Origin: an uncultured Paracoccaceae bacterium | GTDB lineage: Bacteria > Pseudomonadota > Alphaproteobacteria > Rhodobacterales > Rhodobacteraceae | Reading direction: 5' to 3' | Length of the DNA: 64,000 bases | NCBI GenBank assembly: GCA_947501355.1 | Contig: CANMVA010000001.1 | Span: 876,001 to 940,000 of the forward strand | Shown: positions 26,464 to 37,321 of the stretch, piece after piece | How positions within the stretch are numbered: the first letter of the stretch is position 1 | How the letters are laid out: each line of letters begins with the position of its first letter | Translations under genes and position numbers: made by a program | The notes under the pieces: generated by a model | What the model saw: the letters and a program-made list of their open reading frames with translations, nothing else | Told to the model about the DNA's origin: nothing | Databases searched by the model: none

Positions 26464-27813
26464 ATGAAATCACTAACACGCAATGTCTGGTCCGCCGCAG
26501 TCGCGGTGTCGATGACATTCACAGCTTCTGCCGCGCTGGCCGAAGGCCACACGGCCGACGTTTATGCGCCCTACGCGGGCACCACGCTCGTCGTCAACTT
26601 CCCCGCGCACCCGCATTACAACGCAGTCCTCGAAGTGCTGCCGCAATTCACCGAGGAGACCGGCATCGAGGTCGAGGTGGATCAGCTGCAATACCTCAAG
26701 ATGCGCGAGCGTCAGACGCTGGAGCTGACCAAGGACGAGGGCGATTACGACCTCATCTCTTACGTGGTGTTCTCCAAAGCCGATTACGTCTTTGCCGATC
26801 AGCTAGAGAACCTCGCCAAGTATTTCATGAACCCGAAACTGGCGAACCCGAACTATGATGCGAATGACCTGATCGACGGCTACGTCCAGAACATCGGTGT
26901 CGCTGGTGGTGAGAAGGGCTATCTGCCCGGTCCGACCGGCTCGCTTTTCGGTATTCCTTTCGGCTCTGAGACCTCGGTGCTGGCCTATCGCAAGGACATC
27001 TTTGAAAAGCACGGCATCGAAGTTCCGCAGAACTATGACCAACTGCTCGAAGTGGCCTGCCAGATCCCCAAAGTGGAGCCCGGCATGGGCGGCATGGCCT
27101 CTCGCGCGGCCTCTGGCCACCAGGCCAGCCACGCGTTTTTGTTGCACCTTGCCCCGCTGGGCGGGCGCGTCTTTGACGAGCAGTGGAACCCGATCATCAA
27201 CAACGAGGCCGGTGTCGCCGCCGCCAACGCGCTGAAAACCATCGTTGATTGTGGCCCCGAAGGTTCGCAAACCTTTGGTCCGGCAGAAGCCGCTGCGTCC
27301 TTCAAGCAAGGCTCCTCGGCCATGTTCATGGACTCCATCGCGTTCGCTGCCGGGTTCGAAGACCCGTCTCAAAGCACCGTTGCGGGTAAGGTCGGGTATG
27401 CCTTGCACCCCGAAGGTGTGCGCCGCGGCAGCCAGACCGGTGGTTTCGGCATTGGCATCCCGTCCAACGCACAAAACAAGGAAGCCGCCTTCCTTCTGAT
27501 GCAGTGGCTTACCTCGAAAGAGGGCGATCTGGCCGTCGCGATGGCTGGTGGTAACCCATCGCGCTTCTCGACCTATCAGAACGCCGAGCTGAACGAGAAA
27601 TATCCCTACTCGGCAACCTTTGGTGAAGCACTGAAATACGCCGATCCCGACTGGCGTCCGATCATCCCGACATGGGGCAAGATCAACGCTGACATTGGCA
27701 CCACCATGAGCCAGGTTCTGACCGAAGGTCTGGACCCGCAGGAAGCACTTGATGGCGTCGCCGAACGCGCGCGCGCCGTGATGGAAGAGGCCGGGTACTA
27801 CACCTGGCAGTAA
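26464..27813 (+). CDS. Sugar ABC transporter binding protein (family 1)
   Basis: A 449-residue periplasmic binding protein of the COG1653 group. The signal peptide is cut after about residue 26 (ALA-EGHTADVY). The mature chain opens GTTLVVNFPAHPHYNAVLEVLPQF, then shows EVDQLQYLKMRERQTLEL and the domain-crossing strand DYDLISYVVFSK. A conserved GSLFGIPFGSETSVLAYRKDIFEKHGIE block near residue 160 is typical. It ends EEAGYYTW. A strong stem-loop follows the stop. The ligand is unknown, presumably a neutral or acidic carbohydrate matching the catabolic genes in the same operon. Confidence 0.92.
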   Translation: MKSLTRNVWSAAVAVSMTFTASAALAEGHTADVYAPYAGTTLVVNFPAHPHYNAVLEVLPQFTEETGIEVEVDQLQYLKMRERQTLELTKDEGDYDLISYVVFSKADYVFADQLENLAKYFMNPKLANPNYDANDLIDGYVQNIGVAGGEKGYLPGPTGSLFGIPFGSETSVLAYRKDIFEKHGIEVPQNYDQLLEVACQIPKVEPGMGGMASRAASGHQASHAFLLHLAPLGGRVFDEQWNPIINNEAGVAAANALKTIVDCGPEGSQTFGPAEAAASFKQGSSAMFMDSIAFAAGFEDPSQSTVAGKVGYALHPEGVRRGSQTGGFGIGIPSNAQNKEAAFLLMQWLTSKEGDLAVAMAGGNPSRFSTYQNAELNEKYPYSATFGEALKYADPDWRPIIPTWGKINADIGTTMSQVLTEGLDPQEALDGVAERARAVMEEAGYYTWQ

Positions 27814-27824
27814 GCTCTCCTCCC

Positions 27825-27852
27825 GGGCTGGCGCATCACCATGCGCCGGCCC
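27825..27852 (+). terminator. Stem-loop after the binding protein gene
   Basis: GGGCTGGCGCAT and ATGCGCCGGCCC form a 12-base-pair stem with one G-T pair and a four-base loop. No T-tract follows, and the permease genes continue 30 bases later. It is more likely a 3' stabiliser or partial attenuator that raises binding-protein levels over permeases than a full terminator. Confidence 0.6.
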
Positions 27853-27881
27853 AACTCAACCGTCTCTAAGGCTCTGATCTG

Positions 27882-28796
27882 ATGTCCACTGCGCGTGCGA
27901 ACCGGCTGACCCCCTATCTCTTTCTGGCGCCCGCCGGGATCGTGCTGCTGGTCGCGTTATTCTACCCGATCTGCTACATGATCTACGCCAGTTTTCTGGA
28001 CTGGAACCCAAGCCAGCGCATCGGCGAAGCGGATTTCGTGGGCATACGCAATTACACCAAACTCTTCAGCGATGACGCCTTCCGCGAAAGCATGTGGGTC
28101 ACGCTGAAATTCGCCGCCATCGTCGTCACGCTGGAAATGGTGATCGGCGTCGGCCTCGCGATGCTTCTGGATCGCAACATTCGCGGCATGTCACTGCTGC
28201 GCACGCTTTTCATCCTGCCGATGATGATCGCGCCCATCGTTGTGGGTCTCATGTGGCGCTACATGTATCACCCCACCGTGGGCATTTTTAACCAGACGCT
28301 TGAAAGCTGGGGGTTCGCGCCGATCCCGTGGCTCTCCGACGGTGGCTGGGCGTTCACATCGGTCATCATTGCCGATGTCTGGCAATGGACCCCGTTCATC
28401 TTCATCCTGTCGCTTGCCGCGCTGCAATCGCTGCCGTCTTCGGCTATTGAGGCCAGCAAGATCGACGGGGCCACAGGCTGGCAGCAGATCATCTATATCA
28501 AGCTGCCGCTGATGCTGCCGGTGCTGATCGTGACGCTGCTCTTGCGCCTGATCGACAGCTTCAAGGTGCTCGAAGTGATCCTGGTGATGACCAATGGCGG
28601 GCCAGGCCTTTCGACGGAAATCCTCTCCATCAGGATCAACCGCACGGCCTCCGAATTCCGCGAACTGGGCGAAGCGGCGGCCATGTCGAACCTGCTCTTG
28701 ATCGTTTTGCTGATCCTCACCTTCGCAATGTTCATCTATAACAAAGCCCAGGAGATACGCGCCGAGCGTATGCGCGCGGCGGAGGAAGAGGCATGA
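27882..28796 (+). CDS. Sugar ABC transporter permease (MalF-like)
   Basis: A 304-residue protein with six predicted spans. The N-terminal RLTPYLFLAPAGIVLLVALFYPICYMIY is the usual first helix, and the cytoplasmic EAA loop EASKIDGATGWQQIIYIKLP docks the ATPase. It pairs with the next permease, whose start overlaps its stop by four bases. It ends with a charged tail, EIRAERMRAAEEEA. Confidence 0.92.
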   Translation: MSTARANRLTPYLFLAPAGIVLLVALFYPICYMIYASFLDWNPSQRIGEADFVGIRNYTKLFSDDAFRESMWVTLKFAAIVVTLEMVIGVGLAMLLDRNIRGMSLLRTLFILPMMIAPIVVGLMWRYMYHPTVGIFNQTLESWGFAPIPWLSDGGWAFTSVIIADVWQWTPFIFILSLAALQSLPSSAIEASKIDGATGWQQIIYIKLPLMLPVLIVTLLLRLIDSFKVLEVILVMTNGGPGLSTEILSIRINRTASEFRELGEAAAMSNLLLIVLLILTFAMFIYNKAQEIRAERMRAAEEEA

Positions 28797-29665
28797 GCCA
28801 GAAAACCTACGACCGTCAGAACCCCGCCTTCTACGCGCTGCTTGTAGCGCTGGTGTTGATGGCAATCGGGCCGATCTACCTGATGCTTGCGACCTCGCTG
28901 AAGCTGAATGTCGACATCATGTCGGAAAACAGCAGCTGGCTCTTCATGCCGACCTTGCGCAACTACGAAACCGCGCTCTGCGATTTCCTCTGGTACGAGC
29001 CTGAACATCTGCGCCGCTGCGACCCGACCTTCGGGCGCGCGCTGACCAACTCACTGATCATCGGTCTGATCTCCACCGCGATCACGCTGATCATCGGCAC
29101 GATGGCCGCCTACGCGCTGGTGCGCTTCCGGTTCATGGGGCGCGATGTGGTCTCCATCTGGACGCTGATGATGCGCATGGTGCCGCCCGCTGTGCTGCTG
29201 GTCCCGGTCTTTGGCATCTGGACCTTCCAATTCGGCATCGACGGCACCCGCGCCGGGATCATCCTTGTTTATGTGGCACTGAACCTGCCCTTTGTGATCT
29301 GGATTTTACAGAGTTTCATCGTCCAAGTTCCGATCCAGCTGGAAGAGGCCGCGCGCATGGATGGCGCCGGTCCCTTCCAGGTTTTCTTTCTAGTCGTTCT
29401 GCCGCTGATCAAACCGGGCATCGCGGCCGCCTCAATCTTCACCTTCCGCGTGGCCTGGAACGAGTTTCTGCTGGCCAACGCGCTCTCTGATCGCAACAGT
29501 CGCACTGTGCCCGTCACCATCGTCAACAGCCTGACCGAGTTTGACATCGACTGGGGTGTGATCATGGCCACGGGGATGCTTCTGGCGATCCCGCCGATTA
29601 TCTTCACCTTTGTCGCCAGCCGTCAGATCATCACCGGCATGACCGCAGGAGCCGTGAAAGGCTGA
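28793..29665 (+). CDS. Sugar ABC transporter permease (MalG-like)
   Basis: A 290-residue permease with the EAA loop EEAARMDGAGPFQVFFLVVLP and the C-terminal ITGMTAGAVKG ending common to MalG-type subunits. The periplasmic segment between the first two helices has two cysteines (63 and 76) that could pair. It overlaps the preceding permease by four bases and the following Tm-1-like gene by one base (TGATG), so transport and catabolism genes are coupled. Confidence 0.92.
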   Translation: MSQKTYDRQNPAFYALLVALVLMAIGPIYLMLATSLKLNVDIMSENSSWLFMPTLRNYETALCDFLWYEPEHLRRCDPTFGRALTNSLIIGLISTAITLIIGTMAAYALVRFRFMGRDVVSIWTLMMRMVPPAVLLVPVFGIWTFQFGIDGTRAGIILVYVALNLPFVIWILQSFIVQVPIQLEEAARMDGAGPFQVFFLVVLPLIKPGIAAASIFTFRVAWNEFLLANALSDRNSRTVPVTIVNSLTEFDIDWGVIMATGMLLAIPPIIFTFVASRQIITGMTAGAVKG

Positions 29666-30801
29666 TGTCCGTCCTTCTGCTGGCCACCTACGACACCAAG
29701 GCGGAGGAAGCGGACTACCTGATTGCCGCCCTCCTGGCCCTCGGGGTCGAGGTAGAGCGCTGCGATATCTCGCTCCATGCGCGCGGTGTTCAATGGTCGC
29801 CCGAAGCGAAGCTGGCGGGTATGGAAGCCGCGACCAACCGCGCCATCGCAGAAATCTCGGAACATACCGGAGGCGGGCGGCGCATGGTTGTGGCCATCGG
29901 TGGCGGCACGGGCGGGCAGATCGCGCTCAAAGTGCTGCAATCGCTGCCGCTTGCGATGCCCAAAGTGCTGGTCACGACCTTGCCGTTCGATCCGCGCTAC
30001 ATCATCGCCGACAGCGCCATCACGCTGGTGCCAACCATCGCCGATCTCTGCGGTCTCAACGCCACCACACGCGCCGCTCTTGACCAGGCGGCGGCCATCA
30101 CCGGCGGGCTTTATCACAGCACGCTGCCGACCGGGGACGCGTCGCTGAACCCGTCGATTGGTGTCACGTCGCTGGGCGTCACCAGCGCGGGCACCGACAC
30201 GGTGTGCGATCTGCTCCGCGCTGCCGGGGAAGAGGTCACCGTCTTTCACGCCAACGGATTCGGCGGGGCTGCCTTTACGCGCTGGGCGCAAAATGGCGCG
30301 TTCAAAGCGGTGATCGACTACACCCCGCATGAGCTGACCCGCATATACGTCGCGGGCGTCAATGCAGATATGCCCACTCGCTTCATCGGCATGAGCCATC
30401 TGCCCCGCGTGGTGCTGCCCGGCGGCGTCAACTTCATCGGGCTGGGGGAGGCGGCGCTGATGCCCGACATCTATCGCGCGCGCCCGCATTATTCCCACTC
30501 GCCGCTGTTCACCCATGTGCAATGCACCGAAGACGAGGTCGTGACTTGCGCCGAGATTCTGGGCCGTGCGCTGGCAAAAGCCGAAGCCCCTGTGCGCGTT
30601 CTGATCCCCATGGGCGGATTTTCGTCTGAGGATCGCCCCGGCGGTGCCATCGAAAGCCCCGCCTTGCGCGCCGCTTTTGCCGATACGCTGGAAACCCACA
30701 TGCCCCTGACCCGTTTGCCGGGCCACATCAACGACAGTGCTGTGGCGCAAGCCGCCGTTGCCGCACTTCAAGACATGACAAAGGATGCCCCCGATGCTTG
30801 A
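29665..30801 (+). CDS. Tm-1-like ATP-binding (UPF0261) protein
   Basis: A 378-residue protein of the UPF0261 / Tm-1 N-terminal family, named for the tomato virus-resistance protein. The N-terminal Rossmann-like part opens SVLLLATYDTKAEEADYL; a glycine-rich VVAIGGGTGGQIALKVLQ follows near residue 75. The second lobe has FHANGFGGAAFTRW and a PRVVLPGGVNF strand. Bacterial members often neighbour carbohydrate genes, but I know of no settled reaction for a stand-alone protein like this one. Here it is coupled to the permease upstream (TGATG) and the class II aldolase downstream (overlap), so it should act on the imported compound. Confidence 0.85.
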   Translation: MSVLLLATYDTKAEEADYLIAALLALGVEVERCDISLHARGVQWSPEAKLAGMEAATNRAIAEISEHTGGGRRMVVAIGGGTGGQIALKVLQSLPLAMPKVLVTTLPFDPRYIIADSAITLVPTIADLCGLNATTRAALDQAAAITGGLYHSTLPTGDASLNPSIGVTSLGVTSAGTDTVCDLLRAAGEEVTVFHANGFGGAAFTRWAQNGAFKAVIDYTPHELTRIYVAGVNADMPTRFIGMSHLPRVVLPGGVNFIGLGEAALMPDIYRARPHYSHSPLFTHVQCTEDEVVTCAEILGRALAKAEAPVRVLIPMGGFSSEDRPGGAIESPALRAAFADTLETHMPLTRLPGHINDSAVAQAAVAALQDMTKDAPDA

Positions 30802-31453
30802 CCCCTCCGATATCGAAGCCAAGAAAGATGCCCTGATCTGGTCTGCGCAGCGCTGTTTCGAGCGCGGCTTGCAAACCAACGCAGGCGGCAACCTGTCGGT
30901 GCGCCTGTCCAGCGGTGATGCCATCGTCATCAAGCCTTCCGGCGTCGGCTTTGCTGAATGCACCCGCGACAACCTGCAAGTGGTGCATCTGGACGGCACG
31001 ATTGAGCCTACGCAGTTCAAGCCCTCCAAGGACATGGACTTCCACCTCGATCTCTACCGCATCCGCCCCGACATCAACGCTATCGTGCATTGCCACAGCC
31101 CCTGGGCCACTGGCTTTGCCAGCGCCGGGATCGAGATCCCGTGCCTCACCGTGCAGACCATCGAAAAGATCGGGCGCATGCCGCTGATCCCGCTGTCGTC
31201 GAACGGCGGCCCCCAGACCGAGGTCGAGATCACCCCGGTTTTTCGCGACCCCTCAATCCGTGCCGCCGTTCTGGCCAATCACGGCACCATCGGCGTTGGC
31301 AAAACCCTGACCGCCGCGCAATACCTGGCCGAGATCATCGAAGAGACCGCCCATATCGCCTATGTCCGCGACACACTGATGGCCGCCCATGGCAAAACCG
31401 CTGCGGACCTGCCCAAATACGGCACAGCGATGGACGCTCGCGCCGCGGGCTAG
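30794..31453 (+). CDS. Class II aldolase-family protein (219 aa)
   Basis: A 219-residue enzyme of the fuculose/ribulose-phosphate aldolase fold. Family motifs are NAGGNLSVRL (29-38), the phosphate site KPSG (47-50), metal ligands in IVHCHSPW (His99, His101) and LANHGTIGVG. At the site where aldolases carry a catalytic Glu (SSE), this protein has KPSKD with Asp80, similar to the KPSKE of OtnC-type 3-oxo-tetronate-phosphate decarboxylases. It may therefore be a decarboxylase or epimerase-like member. I chose the ATG at 30794 because AAGGA lies eight bases before it; an ATG at 30785 is possible. It overlaps the Tm-1-like gene by eight bases. Confidence 0.83.
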   Translation: MLDPSDIEAKKDALIWSAQRCFERGLQTNAGGNLSVRLSSGDAIVIKPSGVGFAECTRDNLQVVHLDGTIEPTQFKPSKDMDFHLDLYRIRPDINAIVHCHSPWATGFASAGIEIPCLTVQTIEKIGRMPLIPLSSNGGPQTEVEITPVFRDPSIRAAVLANHGTIGVGKTLTAAQYLAEIIEETAHIAYVRDTLMAAHGKTAADLPKYGTAMDARAAG

Positions 31454-32364
31454 CCCGCCGCCACGTCGCCGATCAGACCTGCCGCCGCGCGTTTCACAAT
31501 CGCAGCGACCTCCTCTAGTTGGGTGGCCAGTGGATGCGTCTTGCGCCAGACCATTCCGACCGTGCGCTTTGGCGGCACACCCGCAAAATGCCCTACGCAA
31601 ACCGGCGCAGACCGCGTCTCCACCTGCACCGCCATTTCCGGGATGAGCGTCACACCAATGCCCGCCCCGACCATCTGCACCAGCGTCGAGAGAGAGCTTC
31701 CATCCAGCCCCGTCCGCGGTTGCTGCGCCGCCATATCGCAATAAGATAAGGCCTGATCGCGAAAGCAGTGACCTTCCTCCAAAAGCAACAAACGCATCTC
31801 GCGCAGCTTGTCTTTGGCGGGCACGGGCGCGTCTGCATCGGCCTTCGGGCGCACCAGCATCATCGCTTCCTCAAAAAGCGGCGTTTCCACCAAAGCCGGT
31901 TCCTCAATCGGCAAGGCAAGGATCGCCGTATCCAGCAACCCGTCTTGCAACTCTTCCAGCAAGCGCGGCGTCACCGTCTCGCGGATTTGCATATCGACCT
32001 GCGGATGCGCCCGCGTCAGCTCTCCAATCAGCGCAGGCAGCAGATAAGGCGCAATCGTTGGGATCACCCCAATCCGCAAGCGCCCCGACAACCCCGTCGT
32101 GGCCGCCCGCGCCATCTCTCCCAGTTCATCCACCGCGCGCAGAATATCGCGCGCACGGGGGGCGAAATCTTCTCCAAACGCGGTCAGGCTCACTTGCCTC
32201 GGCCCGCGCTCAAACAGCGCCGTCCCAAGCGAGGCTTCAAGCTCTTTGATCCGCATCGACAGGGCAGGCTGCGAAATGGCGCTGGCATCCGCCGCCCGTC
32301 CAAAATGCTTGTGGCGGGCCAGAGCTTCAAAATAACGAAGCTGTTTCAGCGTGATATTTTTCAT
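31450..32364 (-). CDS. oxyR: Hydrogen peroxide sensor OxyR
   Basis: A 304-residue LysR-type regulator with the OxyR peroxide switch. Cys200 and Cys209 lie in LLLLEEGHCFRDQALSYCDM, aligning with Cys199 and Cys208 of E. coli OxyR. The N-terminal helix-turn-helix is LARHKHFGRAADASAISQPALSMRIKELE. It is divergent from katG, the classic target. An inverted repeat with OxyR-like spacing covers its own start codon, which suggests negative autoregulation. Its stop overlaps that of the convergent aldolase gene. Confidence 0.92.
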   Translation of the reverse strand: MKNITLKQLRYFEALARHKHFGRAADASAISQPALSMRIKELEASLGTALFERGPRQVSLTAFGEDFAPRARDILRAVDELGEMARAATTGLSGRLRIGVIPTIAPYLLPALIGELTRAHPQVDMQIRETVTPRLLEELQDGLLDTAILALPIEEPALVETPLFEEAMMLVRPKADADAPVPAKDKLREMRLLLLEEGHCFRDQALSYCDMAAQQPRTGLDGSSLSTLVQMVGAGIGVTLIPEMAVQVETRSAPVCVGHFAGVPPKRTVGMVWRKTHPLATQLEEVAAIVKRAAAGLIGDVAAG

Positions 32365-32377
32365 AACGTGAAGTTAT
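32363..32377. promoter_or_regulatory. Putative OxyR binding site (oxyR/katG)
   Basis: ATAA-N7-TTAT forms a perfect inverted repeat (ATAAC/GTTAT arms). After a seven-base gap, ATTA at 32385-32388 continues the four-part spacing known for OxyR tetramers; the fourth part is weak. The repeat covers the last two bases of the oxyR start codon, as expected for autorepression, and lies upstream of katG. Confidence 0.5.
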
Positions 32378-32521
32378 CAATCAGATTAGAAAACACAACT
32401 TATAATAATTCCAAATCCTTGCTAGCGTGCATCGCAAGAGCTGTGGGGATTCTGTCTCGTCGAACCGGAAACGGGCGGCACAAAGACCCTCCCCAGCGCT
32501 GCTTGACCCAAACAGACCTAG

Positions 32522-34750
<2,229 letters not shown>

Positions 34751-34774
34751 GTCCACTCACGGACTAAAGGAAAA

Positions 34775-34806
34775 GGGCGGGGGCCGCGAAGCCCCCGCCC
34801 TTTTTT
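34775..34806 (+). terminator. Intrinsic terminator after katG
   Basis: GGGCGGGGGC and GCCCCCGCCC form a perfect ten-base-pair stem with a six-base loop, followed by six T. A short A-run on the other side may let it also stop transcripts of the convergent cydB gene. Confidence 0.9.
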
Positions 34807-34824
34807 GCGCCCGATAAACGGGGA

Positions 34825-35835
34825 TTAATCGTAGGTCAGTTCCGTCGCCTTGCCGCGGAACACCGTATAGGCGAGCACGGTATAGCCGATGATTGTCGGC
34901 AGCACGAAGACTGTTCCCACGAGGATGATGAACAGGCTCTCAGGGGCAGATGCGGCCTCGTAAATCGTGATCTGCTCCGGCACTACATAAGGGTAGAAGC
35001 TGTAGGCCAGCCCGAAGAAGCTGAGTGTGAACAGCACGATGGAGCACACGAAGGGAAACCACGCCCAGCTATCATCCTTCGTCGGCAGTTTGCGCAATGC
35101 GATCCACAAGAGCCCGACCAGCAGCGCCGACATGATCGGCAAAGGCGCCAGCAGGATCGCTTCGGGGAAGGAGAACCATTTCTCAAAAATCCGCGGGCTA
35201 ACCAATGGCGACGCCAGAGAGATCGCTCCAAGGCCCAGGACCAGGCCCCAGATGCCCCCCTTGGCCCATTTCACGGATTTCAGCTGCAACTGTTTCTCGG
35301 TTTTCAGGATCAACCAGCAGGCGCCGATGAAGCTGTATCCCACTGTCAGGAACACCGCCGTGACACATGCGAACGCAAAGGTCGCCCAGGTGTATTCCAG
35401 ACCCATGATATACATGCCCAGCATGAAACCCTGGCTGAGCGAGGTCATCATCGACCCGATGAAAAACGCGTTGTTCCAGGACGCCTTGTGCTTGATCGGC
35501 GCTTTCACCCGAAACTCAAATGCGACACCGCGCAGAATGAGGCCGATCAGCATGATCGCGACAGGCAGGTAAAGCGCCGTCAGGATGGCCCCATGGGCGG
35601 ATGGAAACGCGACCAGCAACAGGCCAATGGCCAGCACCAGCCACGTCTCGTTCGCGTCCCAGAACGGCCCGATGGACGCGATCATTCGGTCTTTTTCATC
35701 ATCTTCTGCGAAGGGGAAAAGCACCCCCACGCCAAGGTCAAAGCCATCCAGAACCACGTAGATCAGGATCGACAACCCCATCAGGCCTGCAAAGACCAGA
35801 GGGAGCCAGACGGCGGGATCGCCAAATAAATTCAT
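34825..35835 (-). CDS. cydB: Cytochrome bd-type quinol oxidase subunit II
   Basis: A 336-residue membrane protein with the CydB/CioB fold of about eight or nine helices. The N-terminal LIYVVLDGFDLGVGVLFPF motif and WLVLAIGLLLVAFPSAHG are conserved. It pairs with CydA in a quinol oxidase that reduces oxygen without pumping protons. It starts six bases after the cydA stop. No cydX-like small gene lies downstream; only 18 bases separate its stop from the katG terminator. Confidence 0.94.
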   Translation of the reverse strand: MNLFGDPAVWLPLVFAGLMGLSILIYVVLDGFDLGVGVLFPFAEDDEKDRMIASIGPFWDANETWLVLAIGLLLVAFPSAHGAILTALYLPVAIMLIGLILRGVAFEFRVKAPIKHKASWNNAFFIGSMMTSLSQGFMLGMYIMGLEYTWATFAFACVTAVFLTVGYSFIGACWLILKTEKQLQLKSVKWAKGGIWGLVLGLGAISLASPLVSPRIFEKWFSFPEAILLAPLPIMSALLVGLLWIALRKLPTKDDSWAWFPFVCSIVLFTLSFFGLAYSFYPYVVPEQITIYEAASAPESLFIILVGTVFVLPTIIGYTVLAYTVFRGKATELTYD

Positions 35836-35841
35836 CCTGTC

Positions 35842-37227
35842 TTACTCCGCCGGGATCGAGACTGCGGCACCGCCCGAAGACGGAACCCGTGGTTTGATCG
35901 ACTCGCCCCGCGCAGCTTTGCGCGCCATGTAGAAAATCGCACCGATATACGCAAACATCAGGGCTGCGTAGATCACAAGATACGCGATCAGCGTCGATGC
36001 AACGAGCGGCGCAGGCACATCCGCCACGGCAGAGGCTGTGTCCATCACGCCTGTCACCAACCACGGCTGACGGCCGATTTCGGTCGTGTACCACCCGGCA
36101 AGGGTTGCGATCCAACCCGAGAAGGACATCGCGACCAAGCCATAGAGCAGGGGCTTGGGCAGCCCGTCGACCCCACCGCGCTTCTTGCGGCTATACCAGA
36201 AAGCAGCCCAGCTCATGACAAGCATCAGCATGCCGATCCCCACCATCACGCGGAAGCTGTAGAAAACCGGCGCGACACGCGGGTGCATGATCGTGCCGTC
36301 TTCCTCGATGAAGTCATTCAGACCCGGCACGACACCTTCGGCCTTGTGCTTGAGGATCAGCGAAGCCCCATTGGGGATACCGATCTCAAAGTGATTTGTC
36401 CGGTTCTCCTGATCCGGGACGGCGAACAGGAGCAGCGGCACATTCGGCCCGGTTTCCCAGTTGCCCTCCATCGCTGCCACTTTCGCGGGCTGATGCTCAA
36501 GCGTGTTCAGACCGTGCATATCGCCCGCGAAAATCTGGATCGGGATCAGCAGCGCGCCGATCGCGATACCGGTCCGCAACGTGGCGCGCACGCTCTCGCA
36601 TTTGTCGCCAATCACGTAGCGGAATGCCGAAATACCCGCCAAAAGGAAGGCAACGGTCAGACCGGATGCCAGCAGCATATGCACCAGACGATAGGGCATC
36701 GACGGGTTGAAGATGATCGCCCACCAGTCTGTCGCAAACGCCACGCCGTCGCGCATCTCGAAGCCTGCGGGAGTGTGCATCCAGCTGTTCAGGACAAGGA
36801 TCCAGAAGGCCGACATCGTTGTGCCAAATGCCACAAGAAACGTTGCCGTGGTGTGCAACCAACTGGGAACGCGGGAAAATCCAAAGAGCATGATGCCAAG
36901 GAACACCGCTTCCAGGAAGAAGGCCGTCATCACCTCATAGGCCAGCAACGGGCCCGCGATATTGCCCACAGTCTCCATGAAGCCCGGCCAGTTTGTGCCA
37001 AACTGGAATGACATCGTGATGCCGCTGACCACGCCCATCGCGAAGCTCAAGGCGAAAACCTTGACCCAGAAGCGATAGCTTTCCATCCATTTCATATCGC
37101 CCGTGGCTTTGAAGCGCAGCTTGAAGAAGAGCAGCACCCAGCCGAGTGCGATGGTGATCGTCGGGAACAGGATATGGAACGAGATGTTCGCCCCAAACTG
37201 AATACGTGACAGCAGCAGAGTGTCCAT
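35842..37227 (-). CDS. cydA: Cytochrome bd-type quinol oxidase subunit I
   Basis: A 461-residue subunit that binds the haems and quinol. His18 (ANISFHILFP) is an axial haem ligand, the second conserved His is in YRLVHMLLASGLT, and GRQPWLVTGVM is the conserved loop near haem b595/d. The chain is shorter than E. coli CydA (522), consistent with the short quinol loop of CioA-type, often cyanide-tolerant oxidases. With cydB it should serve growth at low oxygen or under nitrosative and oxidative stress, which fits its place beside oxyR-katG. The cydDC assembly genes are not in the window. Confidence 0.94.
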   Translation of the reverse strand: MDTLLLSRIQFGANISFHILFPTITIALGWVLLFFKLRFKATGDMKWMESYRFWVKVFALSFAMGVVSGITMSFQFGTNWPGFMETVGNIAGPLLAYEVMTAFFLEAVFLGIMLFGFSRVPSWLHTTATFLVAFGTTMSAFWILVLNSWMHTPAGFEMRDGVAFATDWWAIIFNPSMPYRLVHMLLASGLTVAFLLAGISAFRYVIGDKCESVRATLRTGIAIGALLIPIQIFAGDMHGLNTLEHQPAKVAAMEGNWETGPNVPLLLFAVPDQENRTNHFEIGIPNGASLILKHKAEGVVPGLNDFIEEDGTIMHPRVAPVFYSFRVMVGIGMLMLVMSWAAFWYSRKKRGGVDGLPKPLLYGLVAMSFSGWIATLAGWYTTEIGRQPWLVTGVMDTASAVADVPAPLVASTLIAYLVIYAALMFAYIGAIFYMARKAARGESIKPRVPSSGGAAVSIPAE

Positions 37228-37321
37228 TGTCTGGCCTTTTTGTTTGCTTTCTCACTAAGTGTTACGTCGGACATAGGCGGCTGGATTGGTCTTTCAGCCG
37301 GGTGCGACCGCACACCGCGCG

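Noticed and set aside
29623-31035. A 470-codon minus-strand open frame antisense to the Tm-1-like gene
   Set aside because: No family motifs, and it crosses the boundary of two well-coupled plus-strand genes.
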